This document shows positions 7,342-17,877 of a stretch of DNA of 64,000 bases, piece by piece; position 1 is the stretch's first letter; each line of letters opens with the position of its first letter. The DNA is taken from assembly GCA_046290435.1 (NCBI GenBank), contig JBKAGO010000035.1, positions 138,304-202,303 of the forward strand. Direction: 5' to 3'. This DNA is from CAVQUE01 sp046290435. Lineage in GTDB: Bacteria; Actinomycetota; Acidimicrobiia; Acidimicrobiales; UBA8592. Under the pieces are notes generated by a model. It was given only the letters and a program-made list of their open reading frames with translations. It did no database searches and was not told the origin of the DNA. The position numbers and the translations under genes are program-made.

Positions 7342-10300
7342 TCATCCCCACAGCACCGACCCGAAGCGGTCGCCGCGCTCGCTGCCTCCCGCCTTCGGTT
7401 GCCGCTGGGTCACGACCAGGGCGCTCCCCGTGACCGTCTGATCGGAACTCACCGCCAGGACGAGGATCTGACCCGCAGCGGGCCGGACCCCACCCCCGCG
7501 GCCGGGCACCGCAGCGCCGGGGACACCGGCCACGATCAGCCCTCGGCCATCGCCGTCGACGTCGACGACCGCCACGGCGGCGCCCATGTTCTCGCCGGCG
7601 AGACCGGTGCGGCCGACCCCGCGCATCCCGGGCGCCAGCACGAGGTCTGCGCCGCGACGCACGCCGACACGCAGCGAGAAACGCACCTGCGCCGCACCTG
7701 CGCCCTCCGCACCGCCGGCGGCGCTGCCAGGCGCGCCGATGACCACATCGCCGAGGCCGTCGCCGTCGACGTCGCCGATGGCCAGGGCCGCGCCGAAGCG
7801 GTCGCCCGCCCCGGGCGCCGGGTAGGCGGGCTCGATCATGACCGACGAACCCGGCCGGAGACCGTTGCGGGTTCCACGGATGGCCAGCGCGCCGCCCGAG
7901 CCCCCGGCCTCGGCCCGCCCGGGCACACCGACGACCACGTCGGCGAAGACATCGGCGCCCAGATATCCCATGGCGAGCACGGCACCGAAGCGCTCGTCGC
8001 GGTCGGCGTCGCCGGCGACGCCTCTGGTGTCTTCGTGGAGGCGGGTGGCGCGCCGGGGGTCGAGGCCTTCGGTGGAGCCGTGCACCACGACGATCGCCCC
8101 GGCGGCGCGGGTCCTTCCGACGCGAGCGCCGGGCACGCCGATCACCAGGTCGTCGGCGCCGTCGTAGTCGATGTCGCCGGCTGCCAACGCCGCGCCGAAC
8201 TCGGCGTCGGGCACCGGCTTGCCGGGGATCCCCCGTGTGGCGGCATGCAGCACGGCTGCACGGCCGGTGTCGAGGCCGCCGGGCCCGCCGGGGATCACGA
8301 CGACCGCGCCGGTGCCGGAGCCTCTGAGATCCTCGCCGGGGACGCCGACGGCGAGATCGTCGTAGCCGTCGCCGTCGAAGTCGCCGACCGCCAGCGCGGC
8401 GCCGAGCCGGTCGCGCGCTGCGGACCGGCCGGAGAGCAGGTCGTCCCCGACGAGGGTCCTGGCGCCGGATCGGGCAGGGCCGCCGGGACCACCGGGGATG
8501 ACACGCACGGCGCCGACGGCGCGGCGCCGCCCGACCGATTCGGTGGGCGAGCCGATGGCGAGATCGTCGTAGCCGTCGCCGTCGAAGTCGCCGCAGGCGA
8601 GGGCAGCGCCGAAGGCGTCGTTCGGCTCGGAGTCACCCGGTACGCCAGGCCACTCCTGGGTGACGCGGACGGCGCTCAGCGGACGGCGCCGGGACCAGTC
8701 GGGGTAGACGCCGACCTGGCCTGCCCGTCGGGCGCTGCCGATGCCTTCGTCGGGTGTCCCGGCGAGCAGGTCGGCGCCACCGTTGCCGTCGACATCGCAA
8801 CCCGCGCCGACGACCGAGTCGGCCCGCACCCGCACCACGAGTCCGCGGCGGCCTTCACGTCCGGCCCCGACCTGCAGGAAGTAGGTCCCGCCTGCACCGA
8901 GATCGGTGGAGAGCCGGCTTCGGTTCGATCGGGGGCCGATGTCGTCGTTGCAGCCGAGCAGCTGCAGGGTTCGGCCCTCCTGACGCCAGACGGCGACGAC
9001 GGTGTCATGATCGGAGCCGATCGTGTCGACGGTGAGCGCCAGGTCGCGCGGGGCGTCGATGCGGTACCAGACAGTGCTGCTCATCGGGCCACAACCCGGA
9101 TCGGGCTCGTCGAGCTCGACGCCGGCGAAGGTGGTGTCGACCTCGACACGGGCGGGCAGGTCCCGAAGGCGTTCGGCCCGGGCCCACATGTCGTTGTCGG
9201 GCATCTCGCCGACGACGCCCATGGCGCTGCGCAGGTCGGGGCGGGGGCCGATGGTGGCGCTTCCGACCTGGGGGAGGCCGCTGGAGCGCAGGATCCTGCG
9301 CACCTGTCGACCGGTGGGGGTCACGCCGTTCTGGGCTTCGTACATCGACGACACCAGCGCGGCAGCGCCTGCGACCATCGGGGTCGCGGCGCTGGTGAAT
9401 CCCCACCAGCGGTAGCTGTTGCCGATCGTGGTCGTGCGCACGCACTCTCCCCAGCCCTGGAGGTCGACGCGGCTGCCGTAGTTGGACACGGCGACCCGGG
9501 CGCCTGCGGTGCCGCCGCCGCAGCCGGGCACCGGGCCCGAGCCTCCGGCGCCGACGACGATGGTGGCGGGGCTGTCGTTGCCGAGGCGATCCGCGTAGGT
9601 GTCGAGGTTCGCCCCACCGTTGCCCGCTGACACGACCGTGATGATGCCCTTGGCCGCTGCGGTGCGGAGCGCATCGCGCACGGACGCCGAGTACACGAGG
9701 GGCAACACGATGCTGCTGCCCGAGGTGGCGCGAATGCCCTGGGATATCGACAAGACGTCGCCGGGGCCGAGCGCGGCGGTGGCCAGGCCCACGGCCCGGG
9801 CGGCGTCGGCGCCGGTGCTGCCGCTGTTGATGATGCGGATGCGGGCGTCGTGGGCGATGCCCCGGATGCCGGCGTCATCGTCGTCGGCGACGAGGATGCC
9901 GAGGACCTGCAGACCGTGGGACAGGTCGCGGGCGGGTCGATGGGGGATCCGCACTCCCGGGGCGTCGGCGCGGTCGACGTCGGGGTGGGAGGTGTCGAAG
10001 CCGCTGTCGATGACGGCGATGGTGACCCGGTCTCCGGTTCCGCCCGGCTGGGGCCAGGCCCATTCGGCCCCGTGCCCGACCGGCGCCACGTCGAGGTAGC
10101 GCTGGTTGTCCTCTTCGGGGTCGACGATCTGGGTCGCGACCAGCTCGGGGTCGGGCTGGACCATCTCGACGATCTCCAGCTCCTCGAGGGCGTCGCGCAG
10201 CGCCGCTCCGTCACGGTCCGAGCCGACCGTGAGCACGAACCAGGAGGCGAGATCTGGTAGCGCCGTGCCGCTGCGGGCTTCGGCGAGGGAGCGGGTCGCG

Positions 10301-10806
10301 GCGAGCTCGGGCGGGGGTTGGGCGAACAGCGGCTCGACGGCCAGCCCGTCGATGGCGCCGAGGACCCGGTCGAGGGGCGAGTCGTCGATGCCGTCGTCGA
10401 GGCTGCCGTCGACCAGCGCGACGGCGCCCTCGCCGTTGAACTTGACCTGGAGGCGGCGGAGGTCGCCGGGAAGGGGCGTCGACGAGGAGTCGGGCGGCCG
10501 GTCGTCGACCAGTTGACGGCCGGTGCCGCCGACGACGCCGTCCCAGGACGACGGCGACGGGTCCGACGAGGGCAGCGGCGCCGCGACCGACGGGGGCTCG
10601 ACCGATCGGGTCCGATCCACGGCCGGAGCCGGGACGGATTCGGCATCGGCGGCGACGGGGCCCGACTCGGCTGCGGTCGTACCGTCGGTGACTGCGCTCG
10701 GGGCGATGGGCGCAGGAGTCCGCGAACCGGCTGCGGAGGGCGATGCCGTCAGGACGGCCGCCACCAGGATTGCCGCCAGCATCGGGACGAGGACGTGGCG
10801 CAGCAC
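7342..10806 (-). CDS. Secreted subtilisin-like protease with FG-GAP repeats
   Basis: An 1154-residue protein with an N-terminal signal sequence (residues 1-27, ending SPSAAG), a low-complexity linker, an inhibitor-like region and an S8 domain. Asp267 (VIDSGFD), His297 (LSHGLQ), Asn396 (SAGNGG) and Ser472 (TSAATPM) form the catalytic set. The C-terminal half holds about seven FG-GAP/integrin-alpha-like repeats, for example GDFDGDGYDDLAIGSP and GDVDGDGLGDVVIGAP, whose DxDGDG loops should bind calcium; they probably form a beta-propeller. It stands alone between pgsA and the MBL/rhodanese gene. Exported proteolysis is likely; the substrate is unknown. Confidence 0.88.
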   Translation of the reverse strand: MLRHVLVPMLAAILVAAVLTASPSAAGSRTPAPIAPSAVTDGTTAAESGPVAADAESVPAPAVDRTRSVEPPSVAAPLPSSDPSPSSWDGVVGGTGRQLVDDRPPDSSSTPLPGDLRRLQVKFNGEGAVALVDGSLDDGIDDSPLDRVLGAIDGLAVEPLFAQPPPELAATRSLAEARSGTALPDLASWFVLTVGSDRDGAALRDALEELEIVEMVQPDPELVATQIVDPEEDNQRYLDVAPVGHGAEWAWPQPGGTGDRVTIAVIDSGFDTSHPDVDRADAPGVRIPHRPARDLSHGLQVLGILVADDDDAGIRGIAHDARIRIINSGSTGADAARAVGLATAALGPGDVLSISQGIRATSGSSIVLPLVYSASVRDALRTAAAKGIITVVSAGNGGANLDTYADRLGNDSPATIVVGAGGSGPVPGCGGGTAGARVAVSNYGSRVDLQGWGECVRTTTIGNSYRWWGFTSAATPMVAGAAALVSSMYEAQNGVTPTGRQVRRILRSSGLPQVGSATIGPRPDLRSAMGVVGEMPDNDMWARAERLRDLPARVEVDTTFAGVELDEPDPGCGPMSSTVWYRIDAPRDLALTVDTIGSDHDTVVAVWRQEGRTLQLLGCNDDIGPRSNRSRLSTDLGAGGTYFLQVGAGREGRRGLVVRVRADSVVGAGCDVDGNGGADLLAGTPDEGIGSARRAGQVGVYPDWSRRRPLSAVRVTQEWPGVPGDSEPNDAFGAALACGDFDGDGYDDLAIGSPTESVGRRRAVGAVRVIPGGPGGPARSGARTLVGDDLLSGRSAARDRLGAALAVGDFDGDGYDDLAVGVPGEDLRGSGTGAVVVIPGGPGGLDTGRAAVLHAATRGIPGKPVPDAEFGAALAAGDIDYDGADDLVIGVPGARVGRTRAAGAIVVVHGSTEGLDPRRATRLHEDTRGVAGDADRDERFGAVLAMGYLGADVFADVVVGVPGRAEAGGSGGALAIRGTRNGLRPGSSVMIEPAYPAPGAGDRFGAALAIGDVDGDGLGDVVIGAPGSAAGGAEGAGAAQVRFSLRVGVRRGADLVLAPGMRGVGRTGLAGENMGAAVAVVDVDGDGRGLIVAGVPGAAVPGRGGGVRPAAGQILVLAVSSDQTVTGSALVVTQRQPKAGGSERGDRFGSVLWG

Positions 10807-10843
10807 GAATCCATCGTAGTGATGCGCATCTTCGGGGTGGTTC

Positions 10844-12211
10844 TCAGGCTCGGGCGAGCAGGCTGACGGCCTGGTAGCCGCCGATCACGTCGCTCACATC
10901 GGCGAAGCCGTGGGAACGCAGCCAGCTGGCGGCCACCGAGCTGCGCTGGCCGCTTGCGCAGTACACGACCACCGGCCGCTGCCGGTCGAGCTCGTCGCTG
11001 CGGCGGGCCAGGGCGCCCAAGGGGATCTCGACGGCGCCGGGGACAACCCCGTCGGCGGTCTCGCCCGGATTGCGGACATCGACGAGTTGGACGGTGCCGA
11101 GGTCGAGCGCGGCGACCGAATCGGCGGTGATCCGGGTGGCCTCGGCGGCGAGGTCCGGGCGTTCGACCAGTGCGCTCGCGTACCGCTCGATGAACCGGGA
11201 GGCCCGATCGAAGCCGATGCGGGCCAAGCGGACCATGGCCTCCCGTGCGCTGCCTTCATCACCGGCGAGGATGACGTCGACGTCGGCGGGGACGACCATG
11301 CCCGCCTGTTCGGCGAAGCGGCCGTCGAGCGGCACGTTGACGGCGCCGCGCAGGTGCCCCATCGCGAAGTCGACCGGCGAGCGGGTGTCGACCACGACCA
11401 GGCCCTCCCCCATCGCTGCGACGGCGGCATCGAGGTCCATCGAGTCGAGCGGTCGGTCCTCGTCGAAGACCTCGTGGGCCTTGCGGTTGGTGATGGCGTC
11501 GTGGAGGAAGTAGTCGGGTGCGGCCGGCTGGCCCTCGGTCACGAGGGTCACGAACTCGTCCTTCGACATGGGCTGCAGTGCGTAGTTGTCCCGCTTCTGG
11601 GCGCCGACGGTGGTGTAGGGGTCGCTGCCCAGGGCCTTCCCGCAGGCGGAGCCGGCACCGTGGCCGGGATACACCCGCACGTCGTCGGGCAGCGCCATCA
11701 GGCGGTGCACCGAGTCGTACAGCTGGGCTCCGAGTTGTTCGGCGGTGAAGCCGATGGCGCCGAGCAGGTCGGGGCGACCGACGTCGTTCACGAACAGGGT
11801 GTCGCCGGTCAGCATGGCGACGGGCGCCTCGTCGTCCGCGTTCTCGAACACGAGGTAGGTCATCGACTCGGGCGTGTGGCCCGGCGTCTGCCATCCCTCG
11901 ATCACCACGTCACCGAGCTCGATGCGCTCGCCGTCGGCGATCGAGCGGATGGCGAACTCGGCCTCGGCCACCGCCGACAGGCAGATCTCGGCGCCGGTGG
12001 CCGCCGCCAGTTCGAGGTGGCCCGACACGTAGTCGGCGTGGAAGTGGGTCAACAGGACGTGGGTGATCTCGAGCCCGTTGGCTTCGGCGTCGGCGAGGTA
12101 CCGGCCGATGTCACGTTGGGGGTCGACGACGGCCGCCCGTCCGGTGCCGGGGTCGCCGATGAGGTAGGACGAGAGCGAAAGACACGGGAGTTGGTACTGC
12201 TCGAGGATCAT
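10844..12211 (-). CDS. MBL-fold persulfide dioxygenase-like protein with two rhodanese domains
   Basis: This 455-residue protein starts with a metallo-beta-lactamase domain of the ETHE1/CstB type: THFHADYVSGH, GHTPES, TGDTLF and the later YPGHGAGS histidine. Two rhodanese domains follow. The first has no catalytic Cys (VILAGDEGSA where the loop should be); the second keeps it (VVYCASGQRS). The layout resembles CstB-like enzymes, which oxidise persulfides and handle sulfane sulfur. An SD (GGAGG) sits 7 nt before the ATG. A short palindrome upstream (12249-12264) may be its operator. The substrate is inferred from the family. Confidence 0.87.
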   Translation of the reverse strand: MILEQYQLPCLSLSSYLIGDPGTGRAAVVDPQRDIGRYLADAEANGLEITHVLLTHFHADYVSGHLELAAATGAEICLSAVAEAEFAIRSIADGERIELGDVVIEGWQTPGHTPESMTYLVFENADDEAPVAMLTGDTLFVNDVGRPDLLGAIGFTAEQLGAQLYDSVHRLMALPDDVRVYPGHGAGSACGKALGSDPYTTVGAQKRDNYALQPMSKDEFVTLVTEGQPAAPDYFLHDAITNRKAHEVFDEDRPLDSMDLDAAVAAMGEGLVVVDTRSPVDFAMGHLRGAVNVPLDGRFAEQAGMVVPADVDVILAGDEGSAREAMVRLARIGFDRASRFIERYASALVERPDLAAEATRITADSVAALDLGTVQLVDVRNPGETADGVVPGAVEIPLGALARRSDELDRQRPVVVYCASGQRSSVAASWLRSHGFADVSDVIGGYQAVSLLARA

Positions 12212-12248
12212 GGCGGTCCCTCCGATTCGGGCCAGACGAGGTAGTCAG

Positions 12249-12264
12249 GTACGAATATCCGTAC
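12249..12264. promoter_or_regulatory. Palindrome upstream of the MBL/rhodanese gene
   Basis: GTACG-AATATC-CGTAC is a perfect 5-bp inverted repeat with a 6-nt centre, 38 bp before the ATG of the MBL/rhodanese gene. Sulfur-responsive repressors often control such genes, so an operator is plausible. The arms are short and no regulator gene is adjacent. Confidence 0.3.
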
Positions 12265-12490
12265 TTTTCGCGCGACGCGCCAGGGCCTTAGGACCCTGCA
12301 TCACCGATCGCCGGCCACCGAGGTCTCGACGCCGCAGGGCCAGTCACGACACCCAGCGTGGGGTGATCACCACGATGGGCGTCGGTCGACAGGGTCGGGC
12401 GGCCCGGGGCCCTTCCGGCCCACTCCACGGCCCGCCAGACTGCTCCGAGCGGGTGCGGCACAGCACCCATCGCAGAGTCGGAGGAAGCTC

Positions 12491-13690
12491 GTGAGCACGA
12501 CGATCGACGGCGGATCCCGACGCGTTCCGACGGTGGGAGCGTCGTCGGTCGCGGTGACCGCCCTGCTCGCGATCGTGGCGCTCCTGGTCGCCTCCGGCGC
12601 ACCCACGGCGGGTGCGGGCGCTCCCACCTCCCGCCAGACCCCCACCTGTTTCGGCCAGCCGGCCACCATCGTCGCCCGCCCCGGAACCACCACCGTGGGC
12701 ACCTCCGGCAACGACGTCATCGTCGGAACGCCCGGCGACGACCTGATCTTCACCGGCGGCGGCCGCACTCTGGTGTGCTCCCGCGGCGGCGACGACGTCA
12801 TCTACGGCGGCGCCGGATCCGACCGGATCCGCTCCGGCCCGGGCAACGACCTCGTGTTCGGGGTCGGCGGGCGTGATCGTCTCCTGGGTGGGCCCGGTCG
12901 CGATCGCCTGCACGGCGGCGACGGCAGGGACACGATCCTCGGCGGCCGCGGTGCCGACTGGTGCGACAGCGGCCCCGGGCCGGGCACGACCAGGGCATGC
13001 CGCAGCTTCCGCACCCCGCCGCCGGCGGCCCCCCGAGCGGACGGACCGATGGTGACCTTCAGCTTCGACGACGGCACGAAGTCCCACCCCCGCATCGCAG
13101 CACCGCTGCTCGAAGCAGCAGGCTTCCGCGGCACCTTCTATCTGATGAGCGGGTTCCTCGACGAGGACCCCTACCTCGACACACGCGAAGCCCGGATGCT
13201 CCACCGCCGTGGCCACGAGGTGGGAGGCCACACCATCAGCCATCCTTTCCTGACCCAACTGTCCGATGCGGAGCTCCGAGCCGAACTCGAGGATTCGAAG
13301 ACGACCCTGGAGCGGGTCATCGGGGCGCCCGTCACGGCCTTCGCCGCCCCCTACGGCGACATCGATGCCCGCGTCCTCGACGCCATCGACGATCTGTACA
13401 CCTCGAACCGGACGGTTCTCCCCGGCTTCAACTTCCGCGGATCGGTGCCGCGATATGAGCTCCTGGTCCGCAGCGTCACGGCGGCCACACCCATCTCGAC
13501 GGTCGAGGGCTGGCTCGACGACGCGATCTCGCAGAACGCGTGGGTCATCCTGACCTACCACGACATCCTCGACGCCCCCACCACCTACGACACCACCCCG
13601 GCGGCCATCATGGCCCACATCGACGCCGTGACCGAGCGGAACCTGCCGGTGGTCACGATCACCGAGGGCCTGGCCGTCTACGGCAGCTGA
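12491..13690 (+). CDS. Secreted polysaccharide deacetylase with N-terminal RTX-like repeats
   Basis: A 399-residue exported protein starting with GTG behind GGAGGA at 6-nt spacing. It has a signal peptide (hydrophobic core about residues 17-42), then calcium-binding RTX-type nonapeptides at about 70-160 (GGAGSDRI, GGDGRDTI). A CE4/NodB deacetylase domain follows from about 187: motif 1 FSFDDG (Asp193, Asp194) and motif 2 HTISHP (His247, His251). CE4 enzymes remove N- or O-acetyl groups from chitin-like polymers, peptidoglycan or xylan. RTX repeats at the N-terminus of a CE4 protein are unusual; they may aid folding outside the cell or surface binding. Confidence 0.87.
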   Translation: MSTTIDGGSRRVPTVGASSVAVTALLAIVALLVASGAPTAGAGAPTSRQTPTCFGQPATIVARPGTTTVGTSGNDVIVGTPGDDLIFTGGGRTLVCSRGGDDVIYGGAGSDRIRSGPGNDLVFGVGGRDRLLGGPGRDRLHGGDGRDTILGGRGADWCDSGPGPGTTRACRSFRTPPPAAPRADGPMVTFSFDDGTKSHPRIAAPLLEAAGFRGTFYLMSGFLDEDPYLDTREARMLHRRGHEVGGHTISHPFLTQLSDAELRAELEDSKTTLERVIGAPVTAFAAPYGDIDARVLDAIDDLYTSNRTVLPGFNFRGSVPRYELLVRSVTAATPISTVEGWLDDAISQNAWVILTYHDILDAPTTYDTTPAAIMAHIDAVTERNLPVVTITEGLAVYGS

Positions 13691-13734
13691 CCACCGCAGA
13701 TTCTCACCGGAGCGCTGTACGGCAGCTGACCACC
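13679..13734. repeat. Short direct repeat at the deacetylase stop codon
   Basis: The 17-mer TACGGCAGCTGACCACC occurs at 13679-13695, where it contains the gene's TGA, and again at 13718-13734. The second copy is a partial duplication of the gene's 3' end inside the short gap before the converging gene. It looks like a slippage or repair scar. Confidence 0.7.
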
Positions 13735-13740
13735 CAGGAG

Positions 13741-14331
13741 CTACTGGAGCTCGGACCAGTCCTCGGGGTTCTCCTCGACGAAGTGTTCGAGCACCTCGCC
13801 GGTCACACCGTCGACCAGCACGATCGCACGATGCAGCGGCTGTTCCTCGGCCGAGAACAGCAGGACGCGCCACACGGGGCGGCTGCGCCAGCCCCGCCAT
13901 GTCATCTGGGCCGCGGCCGGGCCGGCGACCAGGCCCGTCACCTGTGCGGCGACGACCAGGGCGTCGGTCTCGTCGTATCGGGTCGGCACCGCGACGGCAT
14001 AGGACCACACGGCGAAGGCGACGAGGCCGGCGCCGACCACGCCGATGCCGACGTTGGTCAGCGGCGAATCGACCGCGAACCCGAGCCAGAGGCAGAGGAT
14101 CCCGGTGGCCAGGTACAGCAACGAGGCGATGCGCCGCTTGGCGTTGTTCGGGAACTCGTAGACGCCCGCCAGCGCGGTGATGTCGAGGTCCTCGGGGAGT
14201 TCGTCGACGTAGCCGTCCTCGCCGGATCCGACCGGATCGGCGTCGGCGACCGTCGTCGCGTCGGTGTCGCCTACGGCGTTCTCGTCGTCGTCGACATCGG
14301 GGTTGCCGTCGACCTCGGGGCGATTGTTCAT
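13741..14331 (-). CDS. Conserved-looking small membrane protein of unknown function
   Basis: I do not recognise this 196-residue protein. The first 50 residues are strongly acidic and probably disordered (DVDDDENAVGDTDATTVADA region). Two membrane helices follow (around residues 68-86 and 90-112), then a cytosolic or external tail ending in EENPEDWSELQ. It lies upstream of the converging deacetylase gene and downstream of the HIT gene on the same strand as thrS and HIT, so it may belong to that transcript. Confidence 0.7.
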   Translation of the reverse strand: MNNRPEVDGNPDVDDDENAVGDTDATTVADADPVGSGEDGYVDELPEDLDITALAGVYEFPNNAKRRIASLLYLATGILCLWLGFAVDSPLTNVGIGVVGAGLVAFAVWSYAVAVPTRYDETDALVVAAQVTGLVAGPAAAQMTWRGWRSRPVWRVLLFSAEEQPLHRAIVLVDGVTGEVLEHFVEENPEDWSELQ

Positions 14332-14448
14332 CTGTACGACGCTACCGGGACCGACGCACAGGGGTCAGGTCCCCGTCGTGCTTTCTCGCCACGGTGCCCG
14401 CCTCACAGCGGCGTCGACGAGAGCGCGCGACGCAGGGTCCGGCGGCGG

Positions 14449-14963
14449 TCACGGCTGCGGCCAGGCGGCGCGGAGCTTGCGCCAGGTCTCGTCGAGGGGC
14501 TCGGGAAGCATGCGGGTCTCGGCGATGCTGGTCAGGAACGTCGTGTCGCCCGCCCATCGCGGCAGACAGTGCACGTGGAGGTGATCGGGGATGCTCGCAC
14601 CGCCGGCGCGGCCGATGTTGGTCCCGACGTTGATGCCGTCACATGTGTAGGCCGACCGAATGGCCCCCACCGCCATACGTACGCCCTCCCACAGCTCGGC
14701 ATGGGCCTCGGTCGACAGGTCGAGCAGGTCCGCAACCGCAGACTGCGGCAGCACCATGAGATGCCCCGTGCCATAGGGGTAGACGTTGAGTATCGAGGCA
14801 CAGTGTTCACCGCGCCACAGGACATAGGTCTCCTCGTCGGGCCACCCGCTCTGCAGGATGCGCTCGAAGATGGACCCGTCGCCGGGAGGTACGGGCCGTT
14901 CGACCGACCCGCCCGAGACGTAGCTGCTCCGCCAGCCCGCCCAGAGGCGGTCCATGCGATCGG

Positions 14964-14967
<4 letters not shown>
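14449..14967 (-). CDS. HIT-family hydrolase or AP4A phosphorylase-like protein
   Basis: A 172-residue histidine-triad protein. The triad DHLHVHCLPRW closes the domain, and NVYPYGTGHLMVLP is the usual strand-loop region. Actinobacterial proteins of this kind are annotated as AP4A phosphorylases or nucleotide hydrolases; the exact substrate cannot be read from sequence. Its start overlaps the thrS stop by 4 bp. In mycobacteria the equivalent gene lies between thrS and pgsA1, the same order as here apart from the inserted block. Confidence 0.9.
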
Positions 14968-16904
<1,937 letters not shown>

Positions 16905-16940
16905 GAGCGTGGATCGTACCGGCGCCCCCCGACCGGCCCG

Positions 16941-16952
16941 GCGCAATTGCGC
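16941..16952. promoter_or_regulatory. Palindrome upstream of thrS
   Basis: GCGCAATTGCGC is a perfect 12-bp palindrome 36 bp before the thrS ATG. It could be a protein-binding site, but no T-box or leader structure is seen in this short gap, and a palindrome of this length can arise by chance. Confidence 0.25.
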
Positions 16953-17007
16953 AAACGACTGCCGCGCCTGGCCGGATCCATCGGCCTGCGCCGACGTCGC
17001 AGAGCCC

Positions 17008-17790
17008 TCAGCCGGTGCGGGTGGCCAACAGATCCGCCGAGGAACGTTCGGTCATCACCGGCTCGAGTCCCGGCCCACCGCTGGGTGTCTCGGTCGGCTT
17101 GGATGCGTACTCGTGGACGTAGGTCTGGCCCGACAGTTGGCTGATCTCGTACATCAACTCGTCGGTGATCTCGCGGAACAGCAGCGGGTCGCCGTCGCGA
17201 GAGCGGAATCGGGCCGGATCGATGGGACGGCCGAAGAGCACCTGGACCGTCATGAACGGCTTCGGGCAGGGCTGGTCCGGCGGCTGGACCTCGCGGGTAC
17301 CGCGCAGGCCCACCGGAATGATCGGAGCGCCGGTGCGCATCGAGAGGCGGGCGACGCCGGTGCGGCCCTTGTGCAACTTGCCCGAACGTGAGCGGGTGCC
17401 CTCCGGGTAGATCCCGAACAGCTCGCCGTCGGCGAGCAGGCGGGCGGCGGTGTCGAGGGCGGCTGCGCTCTTGTCGCCGCCACCGCGGTCGATCGGGATC
17501 ATGCCCATGGCCGGGAAGAGGTACTTGGTCTTCCAGTCGTCCATGTACTCGGCCTTGCCGACGTAGCTGATCCGCCGGGGCAGGACCGCCGGGACGAACA
17601 CGGAGTCGCAGAACGAAACGTGGTTGGGGGCGATGATGGCGGGTCCGTCGACCGGGACGTGGTCGAGACCGGAGACCTCGACGTTCCAGAAGGTGCGGCA
17701 CACGGGACCGAGCGCACGCATGGTGACGGTCTGCAACCGTCCTGGCGATGCGTCCATCTGTGCCCCCCGCTGTCTCTGCCGAGTGTTCAT
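17008..17790 (-). CDS. plsC: 1-acyl-sn-glycerol-3-phosphate acyltransferase (PlsC family)
   Basis: A 260-residue acyltransferase with the four PlsC blocks: NHVSFCD (HxxxxD variant, motif I), GMIPIDRGG (II), FGIYPEGTRSRSG (III) and IIPVGLRG (IV). It acylates lysophosphatidate or a related lysophospholipid at the membrane. The ATG at 17790 is preceded by GAGGT at good spacing. A second ATG at 17757, behind a G6 run, is equally usable and would remove 11 residues. The C-terminal 40 residues are extended compared with minimal PlsC proteins. Confidence 0.9.
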   Translation of the reverse strand: MNTRQRQRGAQMDASPGRLQTVTMRALGPVCRTFWNVEVSGLDHVPVDGPAIIAPNHVSFCDSVFVPAVLPRRISYVGKAEYMDDWKTKYLFPAMGMIPIDRGGGDKSAAALDTAARLLADGELFGIYPEGTRSRSGKLHKGRTGVARLSMRTGAPIIPVGLRGTREVQPPDQPCPKPFMTVQVLFGRPIDPARFRSRDGDPLLFREITDELMYEISQLSGQTYVHEYASKPTETPSGGPGLEPVMTERSSADLLATRTG

Positions 17791-17877
17791 GATGGCACCT
17801 CGAGCGCCATCGGTGTGGCCGCGTCCGCAGAACGTTCTATGAACGGCCCCCGACAGAGCCGACATCGGTGGCCGATT

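Noticed and set aside
7264..9630. A 788-codon plus-strand open frame opposite the subtilase gene
   Set aside because: It is the antisense shadow of a very GC-rich, repeat-containing gene; its translation is low-complexity Gly/Ala/Arg/Asp text with no domain, while the minus strand encodes a complete protease.
12212..12490. Riboswitch before the deacetylase gene
   Set aside because: The 279-bp gap has GC-rich hairpins but no match to cyclic-di-nucleotide, cobalamin or other riboswitch cores that I can recognise.
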